From Flavobacterium aquariorum (GTDB lineage Bacteria > Bacteroidota > Bacteroidia > Flavobacteriales > Flavobacteriaceae), in the NCBI RefSeq assembly GCF_003254745.1, contig NZ_QKXH01000004.1:62001-126000 (forward strand): a DNA stretch of 64,000 nt, written 5' to 3'. Shown here piece by piece: positions 55,516 to 63,704 of this stretch. Within the stretch, counting starts at the first letter, position 1. Every line of letters starts with the position of its first letter. The notes under the pieces were generated by a model. It saw only the letters and a list, made by a program, of their open reading frames with translations, was not told where the DNA came from and searched no databases. The position numbers were made by a program, and so were the translations under genes.

Positions 55516-55995
55516 ATGGCAACAACAGAATTATTTATAAAAATGACATTCGACAGATGGAATGGATCCATTACAAATTTGAATGCAATTCTCAATAGCT
55601 TAACTGACGAAACTTTGCAAAAGGAAATTGCACCGGGCAAAAACAGAGGGATTTATTTACTGGGACATTTAATAGCAGTGCACGACGAAATGCTGAAACT
55701 ATTGGATTTGGGCGAAAAACTTTATCCCGAATTGTATGAGCCGTTTATTAAATCGCCTGACAAAACAGTAACGCAAATTCCAACGGCAGCAGAATTGAGA
55801 AGTTTTTGGACCAAACAATGTGAAGTGTTAAAACAAAAATTTGACAGTTTGAAACCCGAAGATTGGTTTGAAAAACACACCGCAGTATCTGCCGAAGATT
55901 TTGCTAATGAACCCCATCGCAATAAGTTAAACATCATCATCACAAGAACCTCCCATTTGCAATACCATTCCGGTCAGTTAGTATTACTTAAATAA
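55516..55995 (+). CDS. DinB-family four-helix protein
   Basis: 159 residues from the ATG at 55516 (MATTELFIKM); a start upstream would overlap the reductase gene. Shows the DinB/YfiT pattern: the first His in LGHLIAVHDEM and a late HLQYHSGQLVLLK, the metal-site His residues being His at LGHL and at the LQYHSGQ end. Members often act as metal-dependent thiol transferases; exact substrate unknown. The 3' end is partly duplicated downstream of the next gene (see findings). Confidence 0.85.
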   Translation: MATTELFIKMTFDRWNGSITNLNAILNSLTDETLQKEIAPGKNRGIYLLGHLIAVHDEMLKLLDLGEKLYPELYEPFIKSPDKTVTQIPTAAELRSFWTKQCEVLKQKFDSLKPEDWFEKHTAVSAEDFANEPHRNKLNIIITRTSHLQYHSGQLVLLK

Positions 55996-56014
55996 ATTTT
56001 TAAAATAAATAAAA

Positions 56015-56464
56015 ATGGAGACAACAAATTTTACAACAACGATAGTTGTGGATAATTCTGCAAGTGAAGTATTCAATGCCATTAACAATGTTAGGGCTTG
56101 GTGGCAAGGGGAAATAGAAGGCAATACCAATAAATTGAATGACGAATTTATCTATCGGATGGGAGAAATTCATTATTCAAAACAGAAAATAACAGAGTTT
56201 ATTCCAAATGAAAAAATAGTTTGGCTTGTAACCGACAGCAAATTAAATCCATTAAAATTTAAAGACGAAAGCGAATGGACAGGTACGAAAATCATATTTG
56301 AAATAACTGAAAAAAATAATAAAACACAAGTCCGTTTTACTCACGTTGGTCTGGTTCCTGCATTTGAATGTTACGGAGACTGTTCGTGGGCTTGGGGACA
56401 ACTTATTGAAGAAAGTTTGTTTAGCCTAATTACGACTGGGAAAGGGGTGAATGTTTTTGGATGA
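56015..56464 (+). CDS. SRPBCC / AHSA1-like START-domain protein
   Basis: 149 residues. The helix-grip fold is visible: FTTTIVVDNSASEVFNAINNVRAWW, then ITEFIPNEKIVWLV and FEITEKNNKTQVRFTHVGLVP, ending with ECYGDCSWAWGQLIEESLFSLI. Such proteins bind hydrophobic ligands in a cavity or assist Hsp90 in eukaryotes. Short C-terminus GKGVNVFG, and after its stop lies a stray DinB-like end. Confidence 0.88.
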   Translation: METTNFTTTIVVDNSASEVFNAINNVRAWWQGEIEGNTNKLNDEFIYRMGEIHYSKQKITEFIPNEKIVWLVTDSKLNPLKFKDESEWTGTKIIFEITEKNNKTQVRFTHVGLVPAFECYGDCSWAWGQLIEESLFSLITTGKGVNVFG

Positions 56465-56487
56465 GTCATGAGACTTTGAAGAGCTGG

Positions 56488-56530
56488 CAACTAGTATTAC
56501 TTAAATAAATTTTAAAAAATAGAAATTATG
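56488..56530 (+). pseudogene. remnant of a DinB-type gene end
   Basis: CAACTAGTATTACTTAAATAA reads QLVLLK-stop, the same end as the DinB gene (55975-55995), and the bases after both stops agree closely (AATTTT, then A-rich, to the ATG of the next gene). It follows the SRPBCC stop without an open frame before it, so it looks like the tail of a lost second DinB gene. Confidence 0.6.
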
Positions 56531-56953
56531 GCACTTATCAATCCTCACATTAACTTCAACGGAAATGCCGAAGAAGCATTCAATTTTTACAAATCAGTAT
56601 TTGGTGGCGAGTTCGAAAGAATTGTTCGTTTCAAAGACATATCAAACGCTGAATATCCGGTACCCGAAAAGGAAGCCAATAAAATAATGCACATTGCCTT
56701 ATCTATTGGCCCAAATTTTTTGATGGGCAATGACGTTCCCGAAATTATGGGTAAAGTAAATGAAAATGAAAACAGATCTAAAATATGTATTATGCCAGCA
56801 AGTCGTGATGAAGCCGACAAGCTGTTTAACGGACTTTCGGCAGGTGGAAATGTTGAATACCCTATAGGCGACAGCCCTTGGGGTTCTTATTTTGGGATGT
56901 TTCGAGACAAATACGGCATTGAATGGATGATCGATTGTGTCGCAAAAGTATAA
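56528..56953 (+). CDS. VOC-superfamily protein (PhnB-like)
   Basis: 141 residues. A glyoxalase/bleomycin-resistance type fold, beginning MALINPHINFNGNAEEAFNFYKSVFGGEF, with two beta-alpha-beta-beta-beta modules. The metal-ligand-like residues are in HIALSIGPNFLMGND and near FGMFRDKYGIEWMID. PhnB-like members are common in Bacteroidota; function unknown. The last of the cluster of small stand-alone enzymes. Confidence 0.9.
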   Translation: MALINPHINFNGNAEEAFNFYKSVFGGEFERIVRFKDISNAEYPVPEKEANKIMHIALSIGPNFLMGNDVPEIMGKVNENENRSKICIMPASRDEADKLFNGLSAGGNVEYPIGDSPWGSYFGMFRDKYGIEWMIDCVAKV

Positions 56954-57057
56954 TCAACGACAACGAACAAACGAAGCAAACTCCGCATTGCATTGGACTT
57001 AGTTTGTGGAAATACGAGCGGAGATTGTCAATTTAGAAGTACTAAAAAATGATACAT

Positions 57058-57447
57058 ATGAAGAAATATTTATTACTACTAATGCTATTTGCATTTTCAT
57101 ACAGTTATTCGCAAGATTGGAAACTAGTTTTTGAGCTGAAAAATGGGACATATTATTATAAAGCAAATACTAAAAATACAGCTTGGGTAAAATTGGTTTC
57201 TGATAAAACAGAGTACTTTCCAGATAAAATGTCGAAAAAAACAATAATTGTTGATGGATACAAATTAATGCTTTGGAAATTTGATTGTAGTTCTAGACAA
57301 ACCGGTATAATTCAAGTAATTACTTATTCACAAGACGGTGAAATATTAGAAACCTATCGTGAAAATGAAATTCTGGTAGAAATGAATTATGTTACTCCTG
57401 ATACTGTCGGTGAAGGTTTATTAGAAATTTTTTGTAGTCTAAACTAA
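57058..57447 (+). CDS. small secreted protein, possibly surface-adhesin E-like
   Basis: 129 residues from the ATG at 57058; another ATG three codons earlier (57049) is possible. Signal peptide (ends FSYSYSQ), then a beta-rich domain WKLVFELKNGTYYYKANTKN, VWVK-like AWVKLVSDKTEY, and a conserved-looking DGYKLMLWKFDCSSRQTGIIQ. The layout resembles small surface-adhesin E-type domains, which I am not certain of. No enzyme motif. Confidence 0.7.
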   Translation: MKKYLLLLMLFAFSYSYSQDWKLVFELKNGTYYYKANTKNTAWVKLVSDKTEYFPDKMSKKTIIVDGYKLMLWKFDCSSRQTGIIQVITYSQDGEILETYRENEILVEMNYVTPDTVGEGLLEIFCSLN

Positions 57448-57478
57448 AACACTTTTACTAACATCCTATCGTGCGGAG

Positions 57479-57503
57479 AAAGGCAAGATAGTGCGCTGCC
57501 TTT
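57479..57503 (+). other. small hairpin after the secreted-protein gene
   Basis: AAAGGCA (57479-57485) pairs with TGCCTTT (57497-57503). No T-run on +, so at best a weak terminator. Confidence 0.35.
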
Positions 57504-57555
57504 GTGAATGTATTTCCTTTAGTCCTAGATCTAACTCTTTACATCTGTAATAAAA

Positions 57556-57582
57556 AAAACGCACTGTTAGTACAGTGCGTTT
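57556..57582 (-). terminator. terminator of the 231-residue protein gene
   Basis: AAACGCACTGT and ACAGTGCGTTT form an 11-base perfect stem with a 4-base loop. On the minus strand it is followed by a run of T. Confidence 0.85.
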
Positions 57583-57602
57583 CCTTTTCTCAAAATGCCA
57601 AT

Positions 57603-58298
57603 TTAAACTGTAGGCTCAGTTGCAGTCTCTGTAATTTCGCCACTCACCGTATTGTAAATAACATAATCATTGTATTTGGCAACATCGCTGGTTTCCCAAA
57701 TACTAAGACCAGTTGTGGTATATTGAATCAAAGTTTTGTAGATCGTATTACCCGCTTCTACGCGGTCTTCTTGTATAATATCACGCTCTCCAATTTTTAT
57801 CTTCAGGTCAATAATCAAGAATTCAAACTCATTGCAAAGCGTAGTGATTGCGGTAAGCATGGCTGCTGTTAGTCCGTTTGGGGTAAGGTCTGTCAAAAAT
57901 TCGGTACCCACGCGAACGACTCTTTTTCCGGTAATAAGCAAATCCGAATCCGATTGTTGCGAAAGTGCATCCGTTCCAAACTTTTTATATTTAGCGCTAC
58001 TGGTACCATATTTTAGCTCGGCACGCGCCATGACAGCTCGTATCGCCACTCGCAATTGGTCGGCTTTTGCATCTTTGGCTGCGGTAACTCCTGTTTGATT
58101 GCTTACCGCTTCGACATCGGTGATGGTGTTTGCAAAAGCATTAATCGCTGTTTCCAGACTGGTTACTTGAGGAGCTGTAACACCAAAAGGGGTAAAAGCA
58201 GCGGCATCCCTGCGCATAAAAGCAATTTTTTCTTTCCCTTTGGTCACTAATGTCGCATCCGAAAAGTTGTATAATCTAATTACTGGTGGTTTTTTCAT
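57603..58298 (-). CDS. unrecognised 231-residue helical protein
   Basis: No family recognised. The protein begins MKKPPVIRLYNFSDATLVTK, has no signal peptide, and is mostly helical with Ala/Thr/Asp-rich stretches (ETAINAFANTITDVEAVSNQ, DAKADQLRVAIRAVMARAEL), then KYKKFGTDALSQQSDSDLLI, GKRVVRVG and a second helical half. The end TVSGEITETATEPTV looks beta/disordered. The gene has its own terminator, and its upstream region holds the 21-bp tandem array, which would lie 129-280 bases before the start. Composition is like its neighbours. Confidence 0.75.
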   Translation of the reverse strand: MKKPPVIRLYNFSDATLVTKGKEKIAFMRRDAAAFTPFGVTAPQVTSLETAINAFANTITDVEAVSNQTGVTAAKDAKADQLRVAIRAVMARAELKYGTSSAKYKKFGTDALSQQSDSDLLITGKRVVRVGTEFLTDLTPNGLTAAMLTAITTLCNEFEFLIIDLKIKIGERDIIQEDRVEAGNTIYKTLIQYTTTGLSIWETSDVAKYNDYVIYNTVSGEITETATEPTV

Positions 58299-58426
58299 AA
58301 TTATTATTTTAAATTTATTAGTTAATACTTACAAATATATCAAAATAACAATATGGACTACATTTACATATAAAAAAAACACTACTTTATTATAGGTCTA
58401 AGTGCTCAGTTGTAGTTATCAAGCTT

Positions 58427-58580
58427 TCCGATGACTGTAAAAACCCATCCGAAGCAGCTAATTACCTGTCCGAAGATTGCAAATTGCATTCAGAAGCATA
58501 CAACAGGCGTTCCGAAGCATGCGTCAGGCGTTCCGAAGACCGTATCAGGCATTCCGAAGCTCGTATCAGGGCATTGTTTT
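58427..58580. repeat. seven-unit tandem array with exact 21-bp period
   Basis: The core TCCGAAG (or TCCGATG / TCAGAAG in the more degenerate units) occurs at 58427, 58448, 58469, 58490, 58511, 58532 and 58553, always 21 bases apart. The last units also share CAGGC before the core (units at 58511, 58532, 58553). An inverted core, CTTCGGA at 58583-58589, follows, within a GGGCAT (58569-58574) / ATGCCC (58589-58594) hairpin. A degenerate TCAGTTG at 58406 may be an eighth unit. Confidence 0.8.
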
Positions 58581-58649
58581 TTCTTCGGATGCCCTATTTT
58601 GCTGGGCGGAGCATAAAAAAGTTGAAAAGAACAAAATTTACACTTTGTA

Positions 58650-58719
58650 GGTTTGTAACTATTATTTTCTATATTTGAAAAAAAGGTACAACTAGATATT
58701 TTTCAGACCTATAAACCAG
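58650..58719 (+). promoter_or_regulatory. promoter/leader block, copy B (before the GIY-YIG gene)
   Basis: TTTG (58652-58655), 14 bases, TATATTTG (58670-58677), a variable stretch, then TTTTTCAGACC (ending 58709) and CAGACCTATAAACCAG (58704-58719). Aligns with copy A at 54013-54072 without gaps over 60 bases. A second TTTG at 58644-58647, 22 bases from the -7 box, would be a more usual -33 spacing. Confidence 0.65.
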
Positions 58720-58751
58720 TTGTGCACAATAACTACAAACCTTTTGCAAAA

Positions 58752-60356
58752 ATGAGACTAAAAAACATATTCACCAGGCTCAAAGATGGCAAACCATCTT
58801 TTGACCAAGAAAAATTGGAGAAGGAAAACCCTGTGTTATGGAAAAAACTAAAACAACAGTTTGATACAGGAAGACAAATTGTAGCTATTCAACTTCATAA
58901 TGGTTTAAAGCAATCAAATGAAAAAGCATTAAGATATTATCTTATGGAATACGCAAATAGATTCATTAAAATGGGTCCAAACTCATTTCCTACATCCTTT
59001 AATGCGCTTGAACCTTTTTTTATATACAATCATCATAATTCTATAATAGAATTAGTTAATGAAGAAGAATCATATGGAGTATCACTAATCGACTTTCTAG
59101 ATTTTGTAACAGAAGCTAACTTCAATTTAGAGGAAATCGATTTTTATGAAAACATACCAGAAAAGGTTATATATCATTTTACTTTCACAACAGGATTTGA
59201 CGAAATTAATTTTTCTAATAATCTGAGTACAAAATTCCATGTAGGAAGTTTATCATTAGTGAGACAAGGAAATGAAGTGTCAGTATTGTTACAAGCTGGA
59301 GAATCTTATGACAAACAAAAAGCAACAGAATATTTTAGTACTCAAACTAGAAAGGTTGTTGAAGATTCAATAAGTCCATATAAAAAATCTCTGGGTCTAA
59401 CTATCGACGATAACGATGAAATTCCTAAGGTAGTTTTTTTTGACGATAGAGAGGATTTATGGGCGCATTCAGTTTCGCTCTTATTTGACCTAGAGAAAAA
59501 ATCAATCGATATAAGAAACGTTGCAAGAGATGAAAACATTAGTTTTAGCGTGTATACAGACGATTACAATGCGGTATTCTTAAGAGACGAAACGTCTGAA
59601 GAAGAAAAAAAAGAATTTATTGAAAATATCGAAAAAAAATTAAGCAAGTACAACGCTGTTTTCGACTTTGCGAAGTATTGTATGGCTCTACCTTATTATG
59701 TTTTCGAGAATGATGAAAGAATAGTTGATACCACATACGAAACCGATTTAAAATCAATACTCGATGGACTTCTCTCAAAAAGAAAGTACAATTCCGTTCC
59801 AAGTAATTATAAACTATATGCAAAACCATTTTATTATTTAGAGTCCGACAATCAATTAATCCTAAAAAAAACTGAATTGGATGATGAAAGTTTTAATATA
59901 GAAAAATCGGGCTACTGGAAAAGAATAGGAATTGATGAAGAAGGATTTGATAAAAAGGGACGTAAGATTGTCGGGAAGACATGGGTCGAAAGAAATGACA
60001 CATACTATTCAGTACCTAAAGGAATTACTAAAATTGAAGAAGTAGAAATATATGATAATGAAAATTCCGGATATGTTTATATAATGAGACAACCAACTCA
60101 TGAACAAAATATTTTCAAAATTGGATTAACTAAAAGGAACACGGAGACTCGAAGTAAAGAGCTTTCAAATACAAGCTCTGTTGATAAATTTTTTGTTATA
60201 AACAGTTACTATACAAAAGACTGTGTAGAAGCAGAAAAACAAATTCATAACAAACTTGAATTTTACAGACTAAGTGATAGAAGAGAATTTTTCAGATGTG
60301 ATTTAAGAAAAATAATTGACACTTGTGACAAAGTTATAAAGGAAATTAATGCTTAG
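58752..60356 (+). CDS. GIY-YIG (T5orf172/MUG113-like) domain protein with a long unrecognised N-terminal part
   Basis: 534 residues from the ATG at 58752; a GTG start 10 codons earlier lies inside the conserved leader motif and is less likely. The C-terminal 95 residues are a T5orf172-type GIY-YIG domain: GYVYIMRQ (from Gly440), FKIGLTKRNTETRSKELS, and Glu in DCVEAEKQIHNKL. The first 430 residues are acidic and mostly polar (LYAKPFYYLESDNQLILKKT), with no recognised domain; residues about 60-75 (QIVAIQLHNGLKQSN) and 210-260 look alpha/beta. Possibly an endonuclease or a DNA/phage-related effector. No membrane segments or signal. Composition is more AT-rich than its neighbours. Confidence 0.8.
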   Translation: MRLKNIFTRLKDGKPSFDQEKLEKENPVLWKKLKQQFDTGRQIVAIQLHNGLKQSNEKALRYYLMEYANRFIKMGPNSFPTSFNALEPFFIYNHHNSIIELVNEEESYGVSLIDFLDFVTEANFNLEEIDFYENIPEKVIYHFTFTTGFDEINFSNNLSTKFHVGSLSLVRQGNEVSVLLQAGESYDKQKATEYFSTQTRKVVEDSISPYKKSLGLTIDDNDEIPKVVFFDDREDLWAHSVSLLFDLEKKSIDIRNVARDENISFSVYTDDYNAVFLRDETSEEEKKEFIENIEKKLSKYNAVFDFAKYCMALPYYVFENDERIVDTTYETDLKSILDGLLSKRKYNSVPSNYKLYAKPFYYLESDNQLILKKTELDDESFNIEKSGYWKRIGIDEEGFDKKGRKIVGKTWVERNDTYYSVPKGITKIEEVEIYDNENSGYVYIMRQPTHEQNIFKIGLTKRNTETRSKELSNTSSVDKFFVINSYYTKDCVEAEKQIHNKLEFYRLSDRREFFRCDLRKIIDTCDKVIKEINA

Positions 60357-60359
60357 CTA

Positions 60360-60402
60360 CTGCACATCTCGCTAGCGCGAGCGTCCCGCTAGTGAATACT
60401 AA
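60360..60402. repeat. GC-rich hairpin element after the GIY-YIG gene
   Basis: CTCGCTAGCGCGAG (60368-60381) is nearly self-complementary, and CGCTAG recurs at the far side (CCCGCTAG). It stands out in GC content and is close to gene-end repeats seen in Bacteroidota; no second copy is in this window. Confidence 0.5.
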
Positions 60403-60462
60403 AGATTATCAATAATAGCAACCACAATTCACTTATTTGAAATTTAATACAAATACCCAATG

Positions 60463-60498
60463 AAAAAGGGCTTTCAAACACGTTGAAAGCCCTTTTTT
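60463..60498. terminator. bidirectional terminator between GIY-YIG and RND genes
   Basis: AAAAAGGGCTTTCAA and TTGAAAGCCCTTTTT form a 15-base stem with a 5-base loop and T-tracts on both strands. Confidence 0.88.
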
Positions 60499-60518
60499 GA
60501 ATTAGTAAGCAACCTATT

Positions 60519-63500
60519 TTAAACTGTATGCTTCGGATTGAAACCATCCTCGCTTAATTCTTTGTGGTCATAATCAGCAACCATTTCGGCTTCATAATCG
60601 ATTTTTTCTCCTTTAGATAATTTGGCTTTGATTTTCTCCATGATTTCATAAATCACAGGAACAATAATCAAGGTCAGGAATAATGATGAAATCAATCCAC
60701 CAATAATTACCCAAGCCAAACCGTTTTTCCATTCGGCACCAGCTCCAGAAGCCAATGCAATAGGGAACATACCAAAAACCATCGCAATTGTTGTCATCAA
60801 AATTGGACGCAAACGAGCGTGATTGGCTTGAATTAATGCCGTTCTGATGCTTTCGCCGGCAGCTCTTCGTTGATTGGTGTAATCCACAAGCATAATCGCA
60901 TTTTTACACACCAGACCAATCAACATAATGATACCCAAAATGGTAAATATATTCAACGTATTATTCGTTAACGCCAAAGCCAGCATCGCTCCAATAAACG
61001 AAAGCGGAATAGCAAACAATACCACAAACGGGTGCATAAAACTATCATACAAACCAACCATTACAAGGTAAACCAAGACAATAGCGGCCAATAAAGCGAT
61101 TCCCAAAGTACCAAAACCTTCGCTTTGATTTTCTTGGTCTCCACCCCAAATGTAATTTACACCAACCGGTTTTTTAAGTTTGTCCAGTTTGGCTTGCCAT
61201 TGTGTTACAATAGTTCCTGTTGGAACCCCAACGTTTTGACCTTGTACCGTTACCGAAGCCGATTTGTCACGACGCTCCAATTGGCTAGGTCCTGAACCTT
61301 CTGTAATAGCAGCAAATTGAGATAATTTTATTTGTTGACCAGCATTGTTGATGAAAATTAGATTACTAACGTCAGTAATATTTTTTCTGTCAAAAGCATT
61401 GTACTTAATGTTGATGTCATACTCGTATTCACCGGCTCTAAACTTCCCATCTGTGTTACCGCTATAAGCAGTTTGCATCGTCATACCTACAGTTTGAAGT
61501 GTTAGTCCTAATGCGGCCATTTTATCACGATCCACTTGTACATTGATTTCAGGATTTCCATCTTCAACGGTCAATTTAATTTCGGTTGTTCCCGGAATGG
61601 TACGCAATTCAGCTTCGGCTAATTTAGCGAAAGCCATAGCAGCTTCTGTAGAAGGTCCTGTTACAATCAATCCAAGTTTTGCATTTTCGGCAGTACCTAA
61701 GATACCAACCGGAACTGTTTTTACTTTGGCTCCAACCAATACTTTCTCCAGTTTACGTTTGATTTTTGCAGCATATACTGAAGCATCATCTGTACGTTCT
61801 GATTGGTCAATCATTTTCACGTCAATCTCCGCTTTGTAAGCAGTAGCTTGCGCACCGCCCATACCTTCACTGGTTTGACCTACAGTCGTAATCTGGCTAT
61901 GAACATACTCTTGGTTTTTCAAAAATGCTTCCGCTTTTTGAGTCATAAAGTTTGATTGTTCCAATGAAGCGTCTTTTGGCATTTCGATTTGAACCAAAAA
62001 CTCACCACTATCTGAAGAGGCAAAGAATTCTCCACCAATAAAACCACCACCCATTAATCCGATAGTTGATCCGAAGAACAAGACAAGTACAACAGCAATT
62101 GTTTTGAAATAATGATCCAAACACCAGTTTAATAATGAGGTAACCCAGTTTGTAAAACGAGTTAAATAGCTTTCGAACCCAAGAATCGTTTTCCCGAACA
62201 GGTTTTTCCCTTCAATATGTTCCAATTTTCCAAAACGGGAAGACAACCACGGAATAATAGTGAACGAAGCCAACAATGAAAACAATGTTGAAATAATTAC
62301 GGTAACACAAAACTGTGTAATGATATTCGATACCAATCCAGAACTCATTGCAATTGGTAAAAACACCACCACAATTACCAACGTAATCGAAGTTACAGTT
62401 CCTCCAATTTCGGCTGTTCCGTCATAGGCGGCACGAACACGGCTTTTACCCATTTCCATGTGCCTGTAGATATTTTCAAGAACCACAATCGCATCATCGA
62501 CCAGAATACCAACCACAAGTGAAAGCCCTAATAAACTCATCAAGTTCAACGTATATCCCATTAGGTAAATTCCGATGAAGGTTGCAATTAACGAAACAGG
62601 AATCGAAACCATTACAATCAATGAGTTTCTAATACTATGCAAGAAGAACAACATTACGAAAGCAACCAATACTACCGCGATCATTAAATCGTGAATTACA
62701 GAATCTGCTGCTTCCAGCGTATAAACCGTACTGTCCTTGGCTATTTCCAGTTTTAATTGATTGGTTTTATAATCGCTTTCTAATTTACTAATGCTTTTGT
62801 GCAATAACTCACTTACCGCTACGGCATTAGCATCGGATTGTTTAATTACCTGTAAAATAATAGCGCTTTTTTGATCGACACGAGAAATTTTCTCGGCAAT
62901 TTTTTGGGCATCTTGTACATCGGCAATGTCTCTCAAACGAATTTCAATTCCGCCTTTCGAAGAAACAACCAAGTTTCTTAGTTCTTCAACATTCTTGTAT
63001 TTTCCGGCAAGACGAATTAATATTTTTTGATTACGGGTTTGAATGTTTCCTGTTGGGAAATCCAAGTTCGAAGTCAGAATAACTTGTTGTACCTGCGGAA
63101 CCGAAAGTCCGTAACCTTGCATTTTTACGGCATCAAGATTTACCTGAATCTCTCTTTCCTGACCACCAATGATGTTAACCTGCGCCACACCGGTAACACG
63201 AGATAAAACGGGAGCGATTTTTTTATCGATCAAATCATAAAAAGCAGCTTCGTCCATTTTTCCGTTGGCACCAATAGTCATAATCGGTAAATCGCTCAAC
63301 GAGAATTTAGATAAGGACGGTGTTTTGGCATCATCGGGTAAATCACTTATCAAAGCATTGATTTTTCGCTGTGCGTCATTCATCGAAATGTCCACTTTTG
63401 CTTGTGTTGTTAATGTAACCGTAACTACAGACAAACTTTCGTATGATTTGGAATCAATCTTTTTGATGTTTTCCAAAGAGGCGATTCCATCCTCAATTTT

Positions 63501-63695
63501 TTTGGTAACCGTATTCTCGACCTCACTTGGAGAAGCTCCAGGATAAACAGTCGAAATGGTAATTACGTTTTGTTCGAATTTAGGAATCAATTCATAGCCC
63601 AATTGGCTATAACTGAACAGTCCACCTAGAGTAAGAATCGTAAACAATACAATTATTATCGACGGACGTTTTATGGATATTTCTGCTAATTTCAT
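60519..63695 (-). CDS. RND-family efflux permease (AcrB/HAE1-like)
   Basis: 1058 residues, the usual length. Two repeated halves, each with a membrane bundle and a large periplasmic domain. TM4 carries the Asp400-Asp401 proton-relay pair (GILVDDAIVVLENIY). Porter-domain segments such as IKRPSIIIVLFTILTLGG and YPGASPSEVENTVTKKIED are characteristic. Its membrane fusion protein lies upstream on the same strand and runs off the window. Substrate cannot be assigned. It differs from the 1149-residue pump in lacking the extra central membrane segments. Confidence 0.95.
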   Translation of the reverse strand: MKLAEISIKRPSIIIVLFTILTLGGLFSYSQLGYELIPKFEQNVITISTVYPGASPSEVENTVTKKIEDGIASLENIKKIDSKSYESLSVVTVTLTTQAKVDISMNDAQRKINALISDLPDDAKTPSLSKFSLSDLPIMTIGANGKMDEAAFYDLIDKKIAPVLSRVTGVAQVNIIGGQEREIQVNLDAVKMQGYGLSVPQVQQVILTSNLDFPTGNIQTRNQKILIRLAGKYKNVEELRNLVVSSKGGIEIRLRDIADVQDAQKIAEKISRVDQKSAIILQVIKQSDANAVAVSELLHKSISKLESDYKTNQLKLEIAKDSTVYTLEAADSVIHDLMIAVVLVAFVMLFFLHSIRNSLIVMVSIPVSLIATFIGIYLMGYTLNLMSLLGLSLVVGILVDDAIVVLENIYRHMEMGKSRVRAAYDGTAEIGGTVTSITLVIVVVFLPIAMSSGLVSNIITQFCVTVIISTLFSLLASFTIIPWLSSRFGKLEHIEGKNLFGKTILGFESYLTRFTNWVTSLLNWCLDHYFKTIAVVLVLFFGSTIGLMGGGFIGGEFFASSDSGEFLVQIEMPKDASLEQSNFMTQKAEAFLKNQEYVHSQITTVGQTSEGMGGAQATAYKAEIDVKMIDQSERTDDASVYAAKIKRKLEKVLVGAKVKTVPVGILGTAENAKLGLIVTGPSTEAAMAFAKLAEAELRTIPGTTEIKLTVEDGNPEINVQVDRDKMAALGLTLQTVGMTMQTAYSGNTDGKFRAGEYEYDINIKYNAFDRKNITDVSNLIFINNAGQQIKLSQFAAITEGSGPSQLERRDKSASVTVQGQNVGVPTGTIVTQWQAKLDKLKKPVGVNYIWGGDQENQSEGFGTLGIALLAAIVLVYLVMVGLYDSFMHPFVVLFAIPLSFIGAMLALALTNNTLNIFTILGIIMLIGLVCKNAIMLVDYTNQRRAAGESIRTALIQANHARLRPILMTTIAMVFGMFPIALASGAGAEWKNGLAWVIIGGLISSLFLTLIIVPVIYEIMEKIKAKLSKGEKIDYEAEMVADYDHKELSEDGFNPKHTV

Positions 63696-63704
63696 ATTTT
63701 TCTT

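Larger units (their letters stand above)
58299..58751. other. intergenic region between the 231-residue protein and the GIY-YIG protein
   Basis: Divergent region. It holds the 21-bp array and leader block B. The first 110 bases (58299-58410) are AT-rich without visible structure. Confidence 0.6.

Noticed and set aside
57603..58298. Phage structural or DUF6261-type annotation for the unknown protein
   Set aside because: I could not match its motifs to any family with confidence, so no name was given.
58427..58580. CRISPR array
   Set aside because: The core is only about 7 bases with 14 variable ones; period 21 is far too short and no cas gene is present.
58431..58678. Two short + strand reading frames across the 21-bp array with heptad peptides
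   Set aside because: Two overlapping frames both stay open only because the period is a multiple of three; there is no start signal or family and the units drift without keeping the amino acids. Treated as a DNA repeat.
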